Positions 1 to 8,042 of a DNA stretch of 35,450 nucleotides are shown here, piece after piece. Position numbers and translations under genes: made by a program. The stretch covers positions 1-35,450 of the forward strand of contig CAJUHO010000011.1 of NCBI GenBank assembly GCA_910586195.1. The letters are read 5' to 3'. This DNA is from an uncultured Bacilli bacterium (lineage in GTDB: Bacteria > Bacillota_I > Bacilli_A > RF39 > UBA660). The notes under the pieces are model-generated. The model did not search any database. It was not told the DNA's origin and saw only the letters and a list, made by a program, of their open reading frames with translations. How positions within the stretch are numbered: the stretch's first letter is position 1; every line of letters begins with the position of its first letter.

Positions 1-9
1 TATTGTATC

Positions 10-34
10 AAAAAGCCGCACCTGATGGTGCGGT
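10..34 (-). terminator. Rho-independent terminator, minus strand
   Basis: A perfect 7-bp stem (CCGCACC at 16-22 with GGTGCGG at 27-33) closes a TGAT loop. Read on the minus strand it is followed by five T. It lies downstream of murC and is the likely end of that transcript. Confidence 0.8.
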
Positions 35-51
35 TGAAATTTCAATTTAGG

Positions 52-89
52 AAAACTGTAGAAATATGTTTACTTTTCTACAGTTTTTT
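52..89. terminator. Hairpin with flanking T/A runs, possibly bidirectional terminator
   Basis: A 13-bp stem (52-64 with 75-87, arms reading AAAACTGTAGAAA) closes a 10-nt loop. It is followed by a six-T run on the plus strand and a four-T run on the minus strand. It sits between the murC stop and the stronger terminator at 10-34, so the two probably act in series. Confidence 0.6.
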
Positions 90-106
90 ATATAAATTAT
101 AAAATA

Positions 107-1411
107 TTATATACTATTTTTAAAATTATCAATTAAATGATTCACTGAAATACAGCCCATAAAACATACTACATTGCCCTTTTCACTTTTTAACTTTGAA
201 ATATCCTCGTCATTTTCTATAATTTGGCTATTGTCAATTTTATCAGTAAGTACTTTAGATGTAATATTAGAGTAATCTTCTTGTCTTTCTCTATTAGATA
301 CTACCTCTGTAACGTAAACTTTATCTGCTACTTTTAAAGATTCAATAAAATCATTCGCAAAGTCTTTCAATCTTGAATATGTATTTGGTCTAAACACAGC
401 GACAATTTTTCGATTAGGATATTTCTGACGAGCTGCTTCTAGTGTTGCTCTAATTTCTGTAGGATGATGTGCATAATCATCCACGATGATAGTATCACCG
501 ACAACTTCTTCTACAAAGCGACGAGGAGCATTTTGGAAGCTAGCAAGTAAGTGTCTTATTTTCTCTATCTCTACGCCTAGTTTATAGCACATAAAGATAG
601 CCGCTGTAGCGTTTAATATCATATGATTACCATATAACGGAACATCAAAATGTCCCAGTTTTTCTTCTCCTATATAAATGTCAAAAATAGAACCCATATC
701 TGTTAATTCAATATTTCTTATTATAACATCATTATCTTCTTGAAATCCATAATAATAAACTTTCGTATTCGTCGTAAGTTTACGAACGTTTTCATTATCA
801 CCACAAGCAACTACAAACTTATCTGTCTGATTTGCAAACTGTGAAAAAGAATGAATAATATCATCTAAATCTTCATAACACTCCATATGTTCCTTTTCCA
901 TATTCGTAATAATGGAATACTTTGGATAGTAATCCAAAAAATGTTTATTATACTCATCGGATTCTATCACGAAATAGGGCCTTTTCAAATCGACAAAACC
1001 ATCTCCAGCTCCCACAAAATAACTACAACCTAGCGTATTGTGTAAAATATGTCTAATCAAAGAAGAGGTTGTCGTTTTCCCATGAGTTCCTGCTACTGAT
1101 ATCGTCTCAAACATCTTAACCACGTCACCGACAATTTGACTATATTTCTTTATCATATAGCCTTTTTCCCTCATTCTCCTTAATTCAGGATGATTTAGGC
1201 TAAAAGCAACAGAATAAGTTACTATAGTATCCTTATCCAATTCATGATTGTCATCGTAATAAATTGGAATATTACGCTCTTCTAATCCTTTTTGCGTAAA
1301 TTTATAATCTACTGCGTCATCATAACCACTCACTTCGTTCCCCAAATCAAAAAGAATTTGCGCTAAAGTAGACATACCTGTTCCTTTAATTCCTATACAA
1401 TAATACTTCAT
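107..1411 (-). CDS. murC: UDP-N-acetylmuramate--L-alanine ligase
   Basis: Cytoplasmic ligase that adds L-alanine to UDP-MurNAc, the first step of the peptidoglycan stem peptide, using ATP. Seen: an N-terminal Rossmann motif (GIKGTGMS, residues 7-14), the Mur-ligase P-loop GTHGKTT at 108-114, and the DDYAHHPTEI motif of the C-terminal half. The 434-aa length is normal for the family. An in-frame ATG exists four codons upstream at 1423, but GAGGGTG directly before 1411 is a good ribosome binding site, so 1411 is the likelier start. The gene is monocistronic between its own promoter and paired hairpins. The identification is firm. Confidence 0.96.
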   Translation of the reverse strand: MKYYCIGIKGTGMSTLAQILFDLGNEVSGYDDAVDYKFTQKGLEERNIPIYYDDNHELDKDTIVTYSVAFSLNHPELRRMREKGYMIKKYSQIVGDVVKMFETISVAGTHGKTTTSSLIRHILHNTLGCSYFVGAGDGFVDLKRPYFVIESDEYNKHFLDYYPKYSIITNMEKEHMECYEDLDDIIHSFSQFANQTDKFVVACGDNENVRKLTTNTKVYYYGFQEDNDVIIRNIELTDMGSIFDIYIGEEKLGHFDVPLYGNHMILNATAAIFMCYKLGVEIEKIRHLLASFQNAPRRFVEEVVGDTIIVDDYAHHPTEIRATLEAARQKYPNRKIVAVFRPNTYSRLKDFANDFIESLKVADKVYVTEVVSNRERQEDYSNITSKVLTDKIDNSQIIENDEDISKLKSEKGNVVCFMGCISVNHLIDNFKNSI

Positions 1412-1435
1412 ATACACCCTCATTTCTATACTTAT

Positions 1436-1465
1436 ATTATAGACTATGACAAAACCATTTGTAAA
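1436..1465 (-). promoter_or_regulatory. Sigma-A type promoter of murC
   Basis: The minus strand reads TTTACA (1460-1465), an 18-bp spacer and TATAAT (1436-1441), about 25 nt before the murC start. The -10 is perfect and the -35 is one base off consensus. Confidence 0.6.
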
Positions 1466-1484
1466 TATACTTTTCTTTCACAAT

Positions 1485-1510
1485 AAAAGAGGGACATTTG
1501 CCTCTCTTTT
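1485..1510 (-). terminator. Terminator of the zinc-ribbon gene
   Basis: Minus strand: a short GC stem (AGAGG with CCTCT, one bulge) with a 7-8 nt loop, ending in TTTT, immediately after the stop of the gene at 1512. Confidence 0.6.
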
Positions 1511-1511
1511 A

Positions 1512-1700
1512 CTAATTATTTTCTTGTTCTTTATTTTCAAAACGAGAATTTCTCTCTGCTTTTCTCTTATCGCGACATTCTCTGCATCTTTTAGGTTCAT
1601 TATCTAAGCCCTTTTCATGGTAAAATGCTTGTTCACCTGCAGTGAATGTAAAATCACAACCACAATCTTTACAAGTTAGTGTTTTATCTTGAAAATCCAT
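1512..1700 (-). CDS. Small zinc-ribbon domain protein
   Basis: A 62-aa cytoplasmic protein with two CxxC knuckles: CKDC near residue 10 and CREC near residue 39, a spacing typical of the probable zinc-ribbon family found in Firmicutes. The tail after residue 45 is charged and probably disordered. The function of the family is not established; a nucleic-acid or protein-binding role is inference. The start is supported by GAGGAGGG seven bases upstream, and a possible promoter (TTGAAG, 16 bp, TATGAT at 1717-1744) precedes it. It has its own terminator, so it is probably transcribed alone. Confidence 0.8.
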   Translation of the reverse strand: MDFQDKTLTCKDCGCDFTFTAGEQAFYHEKGLDNEPKRCRECRDKRKAERNSRFENKEQENN

Positions 1701-1876
1701 TCAAATCCCTCCTCACATCATATTATTGGACTTACATGCTTCAATAGAATTAAACTTTTCCAACAATAAATGAGAAAGAATAAAGACTATATATAGGACA
1801 GTACGTACCAATGGCTATTCACCATAAACTAACTATATCACAAATTAATTTACAATACAATTTATTTTTGGATATT

Positions 1877-2503
1877 CTATTTTATGCTAAATTCCTGTTT
1901 TTGTGTACTACGATTTATTTTTGAATAAATACACCCACAATAATCCTGACGATATAATTCATATTCTTTTGATAATTCGATACTCCTCTTGTAACCATTC
2001 TTTTTCTTAAAATCACTATATAAATACACAGACTGATACTCCCCATCTAGTCTTTTTCCAATCTCATTTATAAATTCACTATTTTTATAAGGACTTAATG
2101 TCAGAGTAGTCGCAAAAAAATCAAATTTTTTCTCACTTGCTACTTTAGCTGTTTCCCTTAATCGTATCTCATAACACAAATAACACCTTTTCCCACGTTC
2201 TGGTTCACATTCTAGCCCTTTACTAATTTTAAAAAACTCCTCTTTTAAATACCTTCCTTCTAAAACTTTTATCTCATATTTTCCATGAAGTCTAGATACA
2301 AATCTTTGAAGCTCCTCTAAACGTTTCTGATATTCTTTCTCCTCTGTAATATTGGGATTATAAAAAAAACATGTAATTTTAAAAGTTTCAGCTAATCTTT
2401 CTAATACTGCGGAAGAACAAGGCGCACAGCAAACATGTAACAATAAAGAGGGAGTTCCCTCTAAATTTTTAATCATCTCTTCCATTTTTAAATTATAATT
2501 CAT
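1877..2503 (-). CDS. queH: Epoxyqueuosine reductase QueH
   Basis: Reduces epoxyqueuosine to queuosine in tRNA, the last step of queuosine synthesis; QueH is the non-homologous replacement for QueG. Seen: HVCCAPCSS (Cys25, Cys26, Cys29), the RCYLCYE motif (Cys107, Cys110) and the C-terminal YCGC (Cys189, Cys191). These cysteine sets bind the iron-sulfur cluster and metal site in the family. At 208 aa it has the normal length. A GTG one codon upstream could also start the protein, but GGTGAG lies six bases before the ATG at 2503. It is divergent from the ZIP transporter with about 85 bp between them. No other queuosine genes are in the window. Confidence 0.93.
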   Translation of the reverse strand: MNYNLKMEEMIKNLEGTPSLLLHVCCAPCSSAVLERLAETFKITCFFYNPNITEEKEYQKRLEELQRFVSRLHGKYEIKVLEGRYLKEEFFKISKGLECEPERGKRCYLCYEIRLRETAKVASEKKFDFFATTLTLSPYKNSEFINEIGKRLDGEYQSVYLYSDFKKKNGYKRSIELSKEYELYRQDYCGCIYSKINRSTQKQEFSIK

Positions 2504-2587
2504 CACAATCTCACCACCAGTGTTGTAATCTTATCATATAAAGACATATATCGCAAATAAAAAACATAAATAACAATAGGTGATTCT

Positions 2588-3328
2588 ATGGCATTTATAA
2601 TAACAACACTTGCAGGTCTTTCTACATTATTAGGAATGATTCCTATTATCTTTAAAATCAAAAATAAAGAAAAAATTATCACCTTTGCGCTTTCCTTCTC
2701 TGCTGGTGTTATGCTTACCGTATCTATTCTTGATTTAATTCCAGAATCCCTTTCCTATCTTTGTAATGATTATTCCAAATTTTGTAGTATATTACTTACT
2801 CTTATTTTCATAGTTCTTGGAATATTATTTTCCAATTTTGTAGATAAGGAGCTAGATGAAGAAAAAAAGTATAATAACAAATTATATAAACTTGGCATTA
2901 TTTCCATGCTTGCTATTATGATGCACAATATTCCTGAGGGAATTGCAACATATATTTCTTATCAAGAAAACACCTCATTAGGGTTAACACTCGCTATTTC
3001 GATTGCCCTCCATAACATCCCTGAAGGAATCTCTATTGCTATTCCTATATTCTACGCTACTAAAAAGAGAAAGAAAGCGTTTCTCTACACTTTCATTTCT
3101 GCTATTTCAGAACCATTTGGAGCACTTATTGCTTATCTTTTCTTAAGCAGGCTAGTAACCCCTGTTATTATGGGACTACTATTAAGCTTAATTGCTGGTA
3201 TTATGATACACATTTCCTGTTATGAATTATTACCAAACGCCACTTATTATCATTATAAAAAAACAATTGTCCAAGCGTTTTTACTTGGAATTTTAGTTAT
3301 GTTTATCTGTCTTCGAATCTTACACTAA
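2588..3328 (+). CDS. ZIP family divalent metal transporter
   Basis: A 246-aa integral membrane protein of the ZIP (ZupT-like) family, which moves Zn2+, Fe2+ or Mn2+ into the cytoplasm. Seen: about eight hydrophobic segments and the paired metal-site motifs HNIPEGIA and HNIPEGIS in the fourth and fifth membrane segments, whose His and Glu residues form the binuclear transport site. The long loop rich in Asp, Glu and Lys (around residues 80-95) is the usual variable cytoplasmic loop. AGGTGATTCT precedes the ATG. The gene is on the opposite strand to its neighbours and no metal-responsive operator was recognised upstream. The exact substrate cannot be read from the sequence. Confidence 0.88.
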   Translation: MAFIITTLAGLSTLLGMIPIIFKIKNKEKIITFALSFSAGVMLTVSILDLIPESLSYLCNDYSKFCSILLTLIFIVLGILFSNFVDKELDEEKKYNNKLYKLGIISMLAIMMHNIPEGIATYISYQENTSLGLTLAISIALHNIPEGISIAIPIFYATKKRKKAFLYTFISAISEPFGALIAYLFLSRLVTPVIMGLLLSLIAGIMIHISCYELLPNATYYHYKKTIVQAFLLGILVMFICLRILH

Positions 3329-3335
3329 ATACTCT

Positions 3336-3725
3336 TTATACAACTGTTGGCTTTAAAAAATCGAAAAAAGGAATATTTCTTAAAATACCAAAGACAAGAA
3401 ATATTGCAATTAAAAAATACCAAATATAAGGTTCTAATATTCGAATTTTTGATGGTTTTTTCTTATATGTTTCAAATAAGCAAATAAAATAATAAAAAAG
3501 GAAAAAAGGAAGAGAAATAAATATAAGGGGATTATAACGAAACGCCTGATAAAAATTTCCTTTTAAAATACTTAAACACATTCTAGTAACACCACATCCA
3601 GGACAATATAGACCTGTTATTTTTTTTATTGGACAAAACATATAAATATGAAAATAACTACCAAGAAGTAAATATACAACCAATAAAGTTAGAAGAACTA
3701 AAGTAATTATCAATTTCTTTTTCAT
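3336..3725 (-). CDS. DUF2752 membrane protein
   Basis: A 129-aa protein with an N-terminal membrane segment, then the family hallmark CPGCGVTR (about residue 41-48) and two further hydrophobic segments. DUF2752 proteins are widespread and of unknown function; the conserved CPxCG pair suggests metal or redox chemistry at the membrane surface, but this is inference. The ATG at 3725 is chosen because GGTG lies six bases upstream; an ATG four codons earlier (3737) is possible. It is probably co-transcribed with the DUF4234 gene immediately upstream, a pairing often seen for small membrane proteins of this kind. It converges on the ZIP gene with only seven bases between the stops. Confidence 0.82.
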   Translation of the reverse strand: MKKKLIITLVLLTLLVVYLLLGSYFHIYMFCPIKKITGLYCPGCGVTRMCLSILKGNFYQAFRYNPLIFISLPFFLFYYFICLFETYKKKPSKIRILEPYIWYFLIAIFLVFGILRNIPFFDFLKPTVV

Positions 3726-3761
3726 ACTTTTCACCATAACAAAAAAGAATATAAAATTCTT

Positions 3762-4131
3762 TTATGCCTTTTTCTTAGTTTTAGTACCCAAATCTGCAAT
3801 TGCATTCAAATCTGTTTGTACTAAACAATAAATAACAATTCCCAAACCAAAGATTTGTAATATTACATATAACATCTGCATTATCATCTGCAGGTAAATC
3901 ATTCTTTGCTTTCGCTTGCATCATAGCTTTTCCCATTAAATATGCCCAGTAAAAGCCATAGATACCACAAGTCACTAAAGTTAGTAGAAAACATTTTCCA
4001 CCAGATAAACGATCATCCCCACTTACTATTCTTGCATCATCTGTAATACTAATGAACCAGAATATTCCATAGATTCCGCAAGTAACAATACTTAAGATAA
4101 TACTTGTAACGATATCTCTTTTGTTTATCAC
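3762..4131 (-). pseudogene. DUF4234 membrane protein, frameshifted near its C-terminus
   Basis: The first 80 or so residues show the DUF4234 pattern: two membrane helices each carrying TCGIYG (TCGIYGIFWF and TCGIYGFYW). From about 3880 the reading frame gives a Cys/Asn-rich nonsense tail ending at 3781. One base over, the frame continues with a good family C-terminus (a hydrophobic helix with FGLGIV, then QTDLNAIADLG and a lysine tail) ending with TAA at 3762-3764. One extra base between about 3877 and 3890 explains this; the stretch carries the heptamer GCAGATG twice. It could be a true mutation or a sequencing error. The start is a GTG at 4131, with AAAGGAG seven bases upstream. Function unknown. 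Confidence 0.75.
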
Positions 4132-4426
4132 TCTAAAACTCCTTTCTTTATATATTATTATCTTAACATAAAATCATGACTATTGCCACTATATACTAAT
4201 AATAAATTACATTATTTCACTTTTTTCTTTCTTCTTATCACAATTCCATATACCAAGATGTCCCTTTACTTTAATAGGATTATTTAATTTTTTATATCTT
4301 TACTTAAAATATACTTCTGTAATACGATACACTTTTTCACTCTTTAAAAATATCAATAGTTTACTCGTTTTTTACCATTTTTTTGACCACTACTGAATAG
4401 TTGATTTCACCTTTGTTTATAAGCTT
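4132..4426. other. AT-rich intergenic stretch, possible decayed minus-strand coding trace
   Basis: No intact gene. On the minus strand, about 4355-4200, one frame reads for some 50 codons with a single internal stop and includes segments such as VYRITEVYF and KVKGHLGIW. It has no start or ribosome binding site and no recognised family. It may be a gene remnant or chance. Confidence 0.25.
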
Positions 4427-5533
4427 TTACCTTTTGTTTAGCACGCATACACATTCTACATGATAAGTATTAGGAAACATATCAAAAAGTTTCAAACTCT
4501 GCAATCTATACTTTTCTTCTAACAATTTCAAATCGCGAATCAATGTTGCTTTATTACAAGAAATATAAATTATTGTCTTTGCATTTAATCTTTTTACCTC
4601 TTTTATAACTGCCATTTTTAAGCCACTTCTTGGAGGGTCTACTATAATCAAGTCATATTGATTTTTTATACGCTCTATATATTGTGACACATCACCGCAA
4701 AGAAAAGAGATGTGATTTAGTTGATTTAATTTTTTATTAAAATTTGCATCTTCTACTGCCTCTTTTACAATCTCAATTCCCAATACTTTCTCTACCAAGT
4801 CATGAATATAAATACCGATAGTACCAATACCACAATATAAATCTAAGACATTTTTACTATTTAGTGATTCTACGGTTTCATAAATATAATCATAAAGCTT
4901 TTTTGTTATTTCTGCATTTACTTGAAAAAAGGATTTTGAAGAAATACGGAATTTTCTATTGCCAATAGCAGAGATAATTTTCTTTTTTTCATCACCTGTT
5001 AACATATCCCCATCTATATTACTAACTCTAATCATTATCTTTTTATCTTTTGGTAAAGTGGGAATAATTTGATTAATACGTTCATCTACTAATAAGCATT
5101 TATCAATTGGAACCAAATCATGGCTTCCCTCTTTATAAAGTCCTAAATGTGCACCATCACTATGAAGGGTTATTTTGTTACGATAATAATATGGACTACT
5201 ACTAATAATTCCTAAATATAAAAAGTCTCTAATACCATTTCTTTTAAATTCTGATTTTATAAGTTCTTCCTTAAATTCTAAGGTGTTTTCATATTTCATC
5301 TCACCTAAATGACAGCCACCGCATTTTTCATAATATGGACAAGGTGATATTATTCTATTATCAGATTTTTTAAGATATTTTAAAACCTCTGCAACATTAT
5401 ACTTCTTATTTTCCTCTACAACTCTAGCCTCAACTACTTCTCCCACTTGCGCATTTTTAACAAAATAGACTTTATTTTCAAATCTTGCCACACCACGTCC
5501 ATAACAATCATAAGAACAAATTTCTAAAATCAT
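4427..5533 (-). CDS. rlmD: 23S rRNA (uracil-C5)-methyltransferase, RlmD/TrmA family
   Basis: SAM-dependent methylation of a uridine C5 in 23S rRNA (RlmD/RlmCD type). Domains in order: an N-terminal TRAM domain (about 1-55), a [4Fe-4S] cysteine set (Cys65, Cys71, Cys74 in CPYYEKCGGC plus a later Cys), an RNA-binding insert, then the Rossmann methyltransferase with LYCGIGTIG, DPPRSGL and the catalytic ISCN near the end. At 368 aa it is a little shorter than most RlmD proteins. ATG at 5533 is preceded by AAGAGGAAG; a longer frame to 5593 overlaps the divergent germination gene and is rejected. Family members in Firmicutes differ in which uridine they modify (U747, U1939 or both), so the site is uncertain. 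Confidence 0.9.
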   Translation of the reverse strand: MILEICSYDCYGRGVARFENKVYFVKNAQVGEVVEARVVEENKKYNVAEVLKYLKKSDNRIISPCPYYEKCGGCHLGEMKYENTLEFKEELIKSEFKRNGIRDFLYLGIISSSPYYYRNKITLHSDGAHLGLYKEGSHDLVPIDKCLLVDERINQIIPTLPKDKKIMIRVSNIDGDMLTGDEKKKIISAIGNRKFRISSKSFFQVNAEITKKLYDYIYETVESLNSKNVLDLYCGIGTIGIYIHDLVEKVLGIEIVKEAVEDANFNKKLNQLNHISFLCGDVSQYIERIKNQYDLIIVDPPRSGLKMAVIKEVKRLNAKTIIYISCNKATLIRDLKLLEEKYRLQSLKLFDMFPNTYHVECVCVLNKR

Positions 5534-5547
5534 AAACTTCCTCTTTT

Positions 5548-5577
5548 CTAATAATATTATAGCACATGGACATACTA
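5548..5577 (+). promoter_or_regulatory. Candidate sigma-G (forespore) promoter for the gerA-like gene
   Basis: CTAATA (5548-5553), a 17-bp spacer and CATACTA (5571-5577) match the known sigma-G pattern of TGAATA and CATACTA. This fits a germination gene. The predicted RNA start near 5584 would leave only about nine bases before the ATG and cut into the ribosome binding site, so this is tentative. Confidence 0.4.
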
Positions 5578-5592
5578 ATATTGGTGAAAACA

Positions 5593-6996
5593 ATGGAAAA
5601 TTACGTAAAAAAGTTAGAAAAAAAATTCAAGTTAAACGGCGATTATATTTTTAAAAAGATAAAAATTGGTAGAAAAACTGTTTATCTAGTCTTTAACGAA
5701 GTGTTAACCTCATCCGATTATGTTAATGATTTTATTTTAAAACGTCTCACAAAAGTGAAAGCCAAGGACTTAGCAAATTTAATGAATATTTTGCCTGATG
5801 CTAATATGAAAGAAATAAAAAAAGAAGAAGCGATTGATTATATGCATAAAGGCTATATCATTATATTCACACAAAATATCATCGCCATTGAAGCAAAAGC
5901 AAGCCTTGACCGAGGTGTCAGTGCCATCGAAAGTGAATTAAGCATAAAGGGTCCAAAAGATGCTTTTTCAGAAAATTTCAATACAAACTTAGGACTTATT
6001 AGAAGGCGAATCAAATCAGCAAACCTCATTGCAGAAAGAGAAGAAGTTGGAAAAAGTACCAAAACCTCTATAGGCATCTTATACATGAGTGATATTGTAA
6101 ATGGTGATCTGTTACAACAAGTAAAAAACAAATTAAAGACAATTGATATTGATGGTATTATGGATGCTACCTACTTACGGGAAAACTTAGAAGCACATCG
6201 GACATTCTTTCCTACTATATCTTCTACTGAACGACCAGACAAAGTATCGATGGCACTACTGGAAGGAAAAATTGCAATCATTGTGGATATGAGTCCCTAT
6301 GTTTTAATTATGCCAACCTTTCTCATTGACTATTTTCATACAGTAGATGACTACTATCAAAAGCCCATTAACATTTCCTTTATACGAATCATTAGACTTC
6401 TCGCCTTTTTAATGGCCATTTTTACTCCTGCCTTCTATCTTGCTGTAACAACACATAATTTTGATTTAATTCCTCTTGATCTTTTATTGAGCCTAAAGGC
6501 ACAACGTGAAAGTGTTCCATTCCCTGCCCTCATCGAGGCAATGATTATGAGTATTTCCTTTGAAGTATTAAGAGAAAGTGATATTAGAATGTCTTCCACA
6601 ACAGGTAGTGCTGTCTCTATTTTAGGCGGACTTATTTTAGGGGATGCCGCAGTTTCTGCTGGAATCATTTCTCCTATCATGATTATTGTTATTGCAATCT
6701 CTGCTATTTCAGGACTCGTTTTTCCATCTATCGAATTAGTAAGTGCCATTCGCTGGTGGCGCTTCATTATGATGATTCTAGCAACTATGGCAGGAATGTG
6801 GGGTATCTTACTTGGCACTGTCATTTTATTTATTCATCTCTACCTCCTAAAGTCTCTTGGAAAACCATACTTATATCCATTCTTACCATTTAATAAATTA
6901 GAACAGAAGGATGCCATTATAAAGGTTAACAATCGTGGTGAAAAATACCGTAATCCACTTCTTTCTGCCAATAGAAAGCGAGGTCATTATCGATGA
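5593..6996 (+). CDS. Spore germination protein, GerA family (A subunit type)
   Basis: GerA-type subunit of the nutrient germinant receptors (or SpoVAF-like paralogue) in the inner membrane of the spore. Residues 1 to about 265 form the hydrophilic cytoplasmic domain (ending near VALLEGKIAIIVDMSPYVL-type strand before the membrane part). Membrane helices follow from about residue 270 to 430, with the family motifs PFPALIEA, SFEVLRES and a GSAVSILGGLILGDAAV segment. At 467 aa it is close to the usual 460-500. The ATG at 5593 has GGTG six bases upstream; an ATG at 5566 is also in frame. Its stop overlaps the Ger(x)C-like gene by four bases, so the two are coupled. No GerB-type permease gene accompanies it here, so it may work with a B subunit encoded elsewhere. 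Confidence 0.88.
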   Translation: MENYVKKLEKKFKLNGDYIFKKIKIGRKTVYLVFNEVLTSSDYVNDFILKRLTKVKAKDLANLMNILPDANMKEIKKEEAIDYMHKGYIIIFTQNIIAIEAKASLDRGVSAIESELSIKGPKDAFSENFNTNLGLIRRRIKSANLIAEREEVGKSTKTSIGILYMSDIVNGDLLQQVKNKLKTIDIDGIMDATYLRENLEAHRTFFPTISSTERPDKVSMALLEGKIAIIVDMSPYVLIMPTFLIDYFHTVDDYYQKPINISFIRIIRLLAFLMAIFTPAFYLAVTTHNFDLIPLDLLLSLKAQRESVPFPALIEAMIMSISFEVLRESDIRMSSTTGSAVSILGGLILGDAAVSAGIISPIMIIVIAISAISGLVFPSIELVSAIRWWRFIMMILATMAGMWGILLGTVILFIHLYLLKSLGKPYLYPFLPFNKLEQKDAIIKVNNRGEKYRNPLLSANRKRGHYR

Positions 6997-7505
6997 AAAA
7001 ACTACTTATCTTACCATTCATTACAATTTTCTTAACAGGTTGTATAAAATATCAGGAGTTAAATAATATGGCAATTATTACAACGATTGGAATTGATAAA
7101 TCAGAAAACACTTATGAAATCACCTTAAAAGAAACCATTCCTAAAAAAGCAGAAAACAAAGTAGCATATGAATATAAGTATTATAAAGGAAAGGGAGAAA
7201 GTATTGAAGAAGCATTACAGGATGCCAGTGATAATGCTTCTAAGGATATCTACTTAAGACAAGTTCAAAACATCATGGTAACAAATCCACAATTTTTAAA
7301 AAAGGTTCCATCCTATTTAAAAAATAGTATTGTCCTATTTCGAGTAAAAAATTTAGATAAAATATTAAGGATTAATAGTAACTATAAATATTTAAATAAC
7401 CTTGCCAAGGATAAAACTATCACTTTAAAACAATACAAAAAAAACAACAAAAAAAAGATACCTTATATTAAGGTATATAAACAAGAATTATTAATTAAAA
7501 ATTAA
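6993..7505 (+). CDS. Ger(x)C family lipoprotein, N-terminal half only
   Basis: A 170-aa lipoprotein with a signal peptide and lipobox LTGC (Cys17). The mature part begins with ELNNMAIITTIGID, the typical opening of Ger(x)C proteins, and continues through the first domain (GKGESIEEALQDA, then IYLRQVQNIMV). Full Ger(x)C proteins are about 350-400 aa with three domains; this one stops after the first and ends in a lysine/asparagine-rich tail. It overlaps the gerA-like gene by ATGA. The last coding stretch also holds a strong terminator for the opposite strand (7448-7476), which suggests the 3' part was replaced by a junction. Either a pared-down receptor or a truncated gene. Confidence 0.8.
   Translation: MKKLLILPFITIFLTGCIKYQELNNMAIITTIGIDKSENTYEITLKETIPKKAENKVAYEYKYYKGKGESIEEALQDASDNASKDIYLRQVQNIMVTNPQFLKKVPSYLKNSIVLFRVKNLDKILRINSNYKYLNNLAKDKTITLKQYKKNNKKKIPYIKVYKQELLIKN
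7448..7476 (-). terminator. Rho-independent terminator for the 8043/7502 gene pair, inside the gerC-like gene
   Basis: ATACCTTA (7458-7465) pairs perfectly with TAAGGTAT (7469-7476) around a 3-nt loop. On the minus strand it is followed by a run of eight T. It lies 26 bases past the stop of the minus-strand gene and within the coding end of the plus-strand gene. Confidence 0.75.
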
Positions 7506-8041
7506 GCCTCTAATTTCGTACAACTATAACCAGCATTTTCATAATAATCAGTCTGTTTTGCTAATGCTTGAAAATACTCTGCTAATGATTCAACTTCTTG
7601 ATTACTTTGGACAGTAGAAGGACTCATTACAATAGAAAAACTATTATCATCCTCTCGAACATTTGCATCTAGCAAATTACGAAATATTTCAACATCAGCA
7701 TTTTCTAAAACATCTGTCAAATGCTGTGGTGACGGAGGAGGAGATTCTATATTTTCAGAGTTATCTACTCCTTGTGAATTATTATCTGCAACAGTATAAG
7801 TAATCGTTACTGTGCTTGTCTTATTATTCACAAACTTGGTCTTACTCTCGATATTGTAAAGACCATTATCGCCTCTTTTACGACAAGTTAATAATACTAC
7901 TTTATTTTGCACAGGCTCCTCAATCACTTCGTCCTTTGGCGCTAATTTTCTTAATACTGGTGGAAGAATAATTACAAAAAGTAATAATATCATACAAAAA
8001 TATATGACAATATTACTCGTTTCCTTCTTTTTTTCTTTCAT
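7502..8041 (-). CDS. Single-pass membrane-anchored protein of unknown function
   Basis: Unrecognised 179-aa protein. A lysine-rich N-terminus (KEKKKE), one hydrophobic segment (about residues 11-29) and a long outside domain of about 145 residues with strand-like patches, a proline/serine linker (SPPPSPQ) and two cysteines, one early (LLTCRKRG) and one seven residues from the end (GYSCTKLEA), which could form a disulfide. The topology is that of a cell-surface protein facing outward. The ATG at 8041 lies one base after the stop of the upstream gene, so translation is probably coupled; an in-frame TTG at 8062 is a less likely start. The last codons overlap the stop of the convergent gerC-like gene. 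Confidence 0.7.
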   Translation of the reverse strand: MKEKKKETSNIVIYFCMILLLFVIILPPVLRKLAPKDEVIEEPVQNKVVLLTCRKRGDNGLYNIESKTKFVNNKTSTVTITYTVADNNSQGVDNSENIESPPPSPQHLTDVLENADVEIFRNLLDANVREDDNSFSIVMSPSTVQSNQEVESLAEYFQALAKQTDYYENAGYSCTKLEA

Positions 8042-8042
8042 A

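Noticed and set aside
6435..6824. 129-codon minus-strand frame inside the gerA-like gene
   Set aside because: No ribosome site and entirely inside a well-supported gene.
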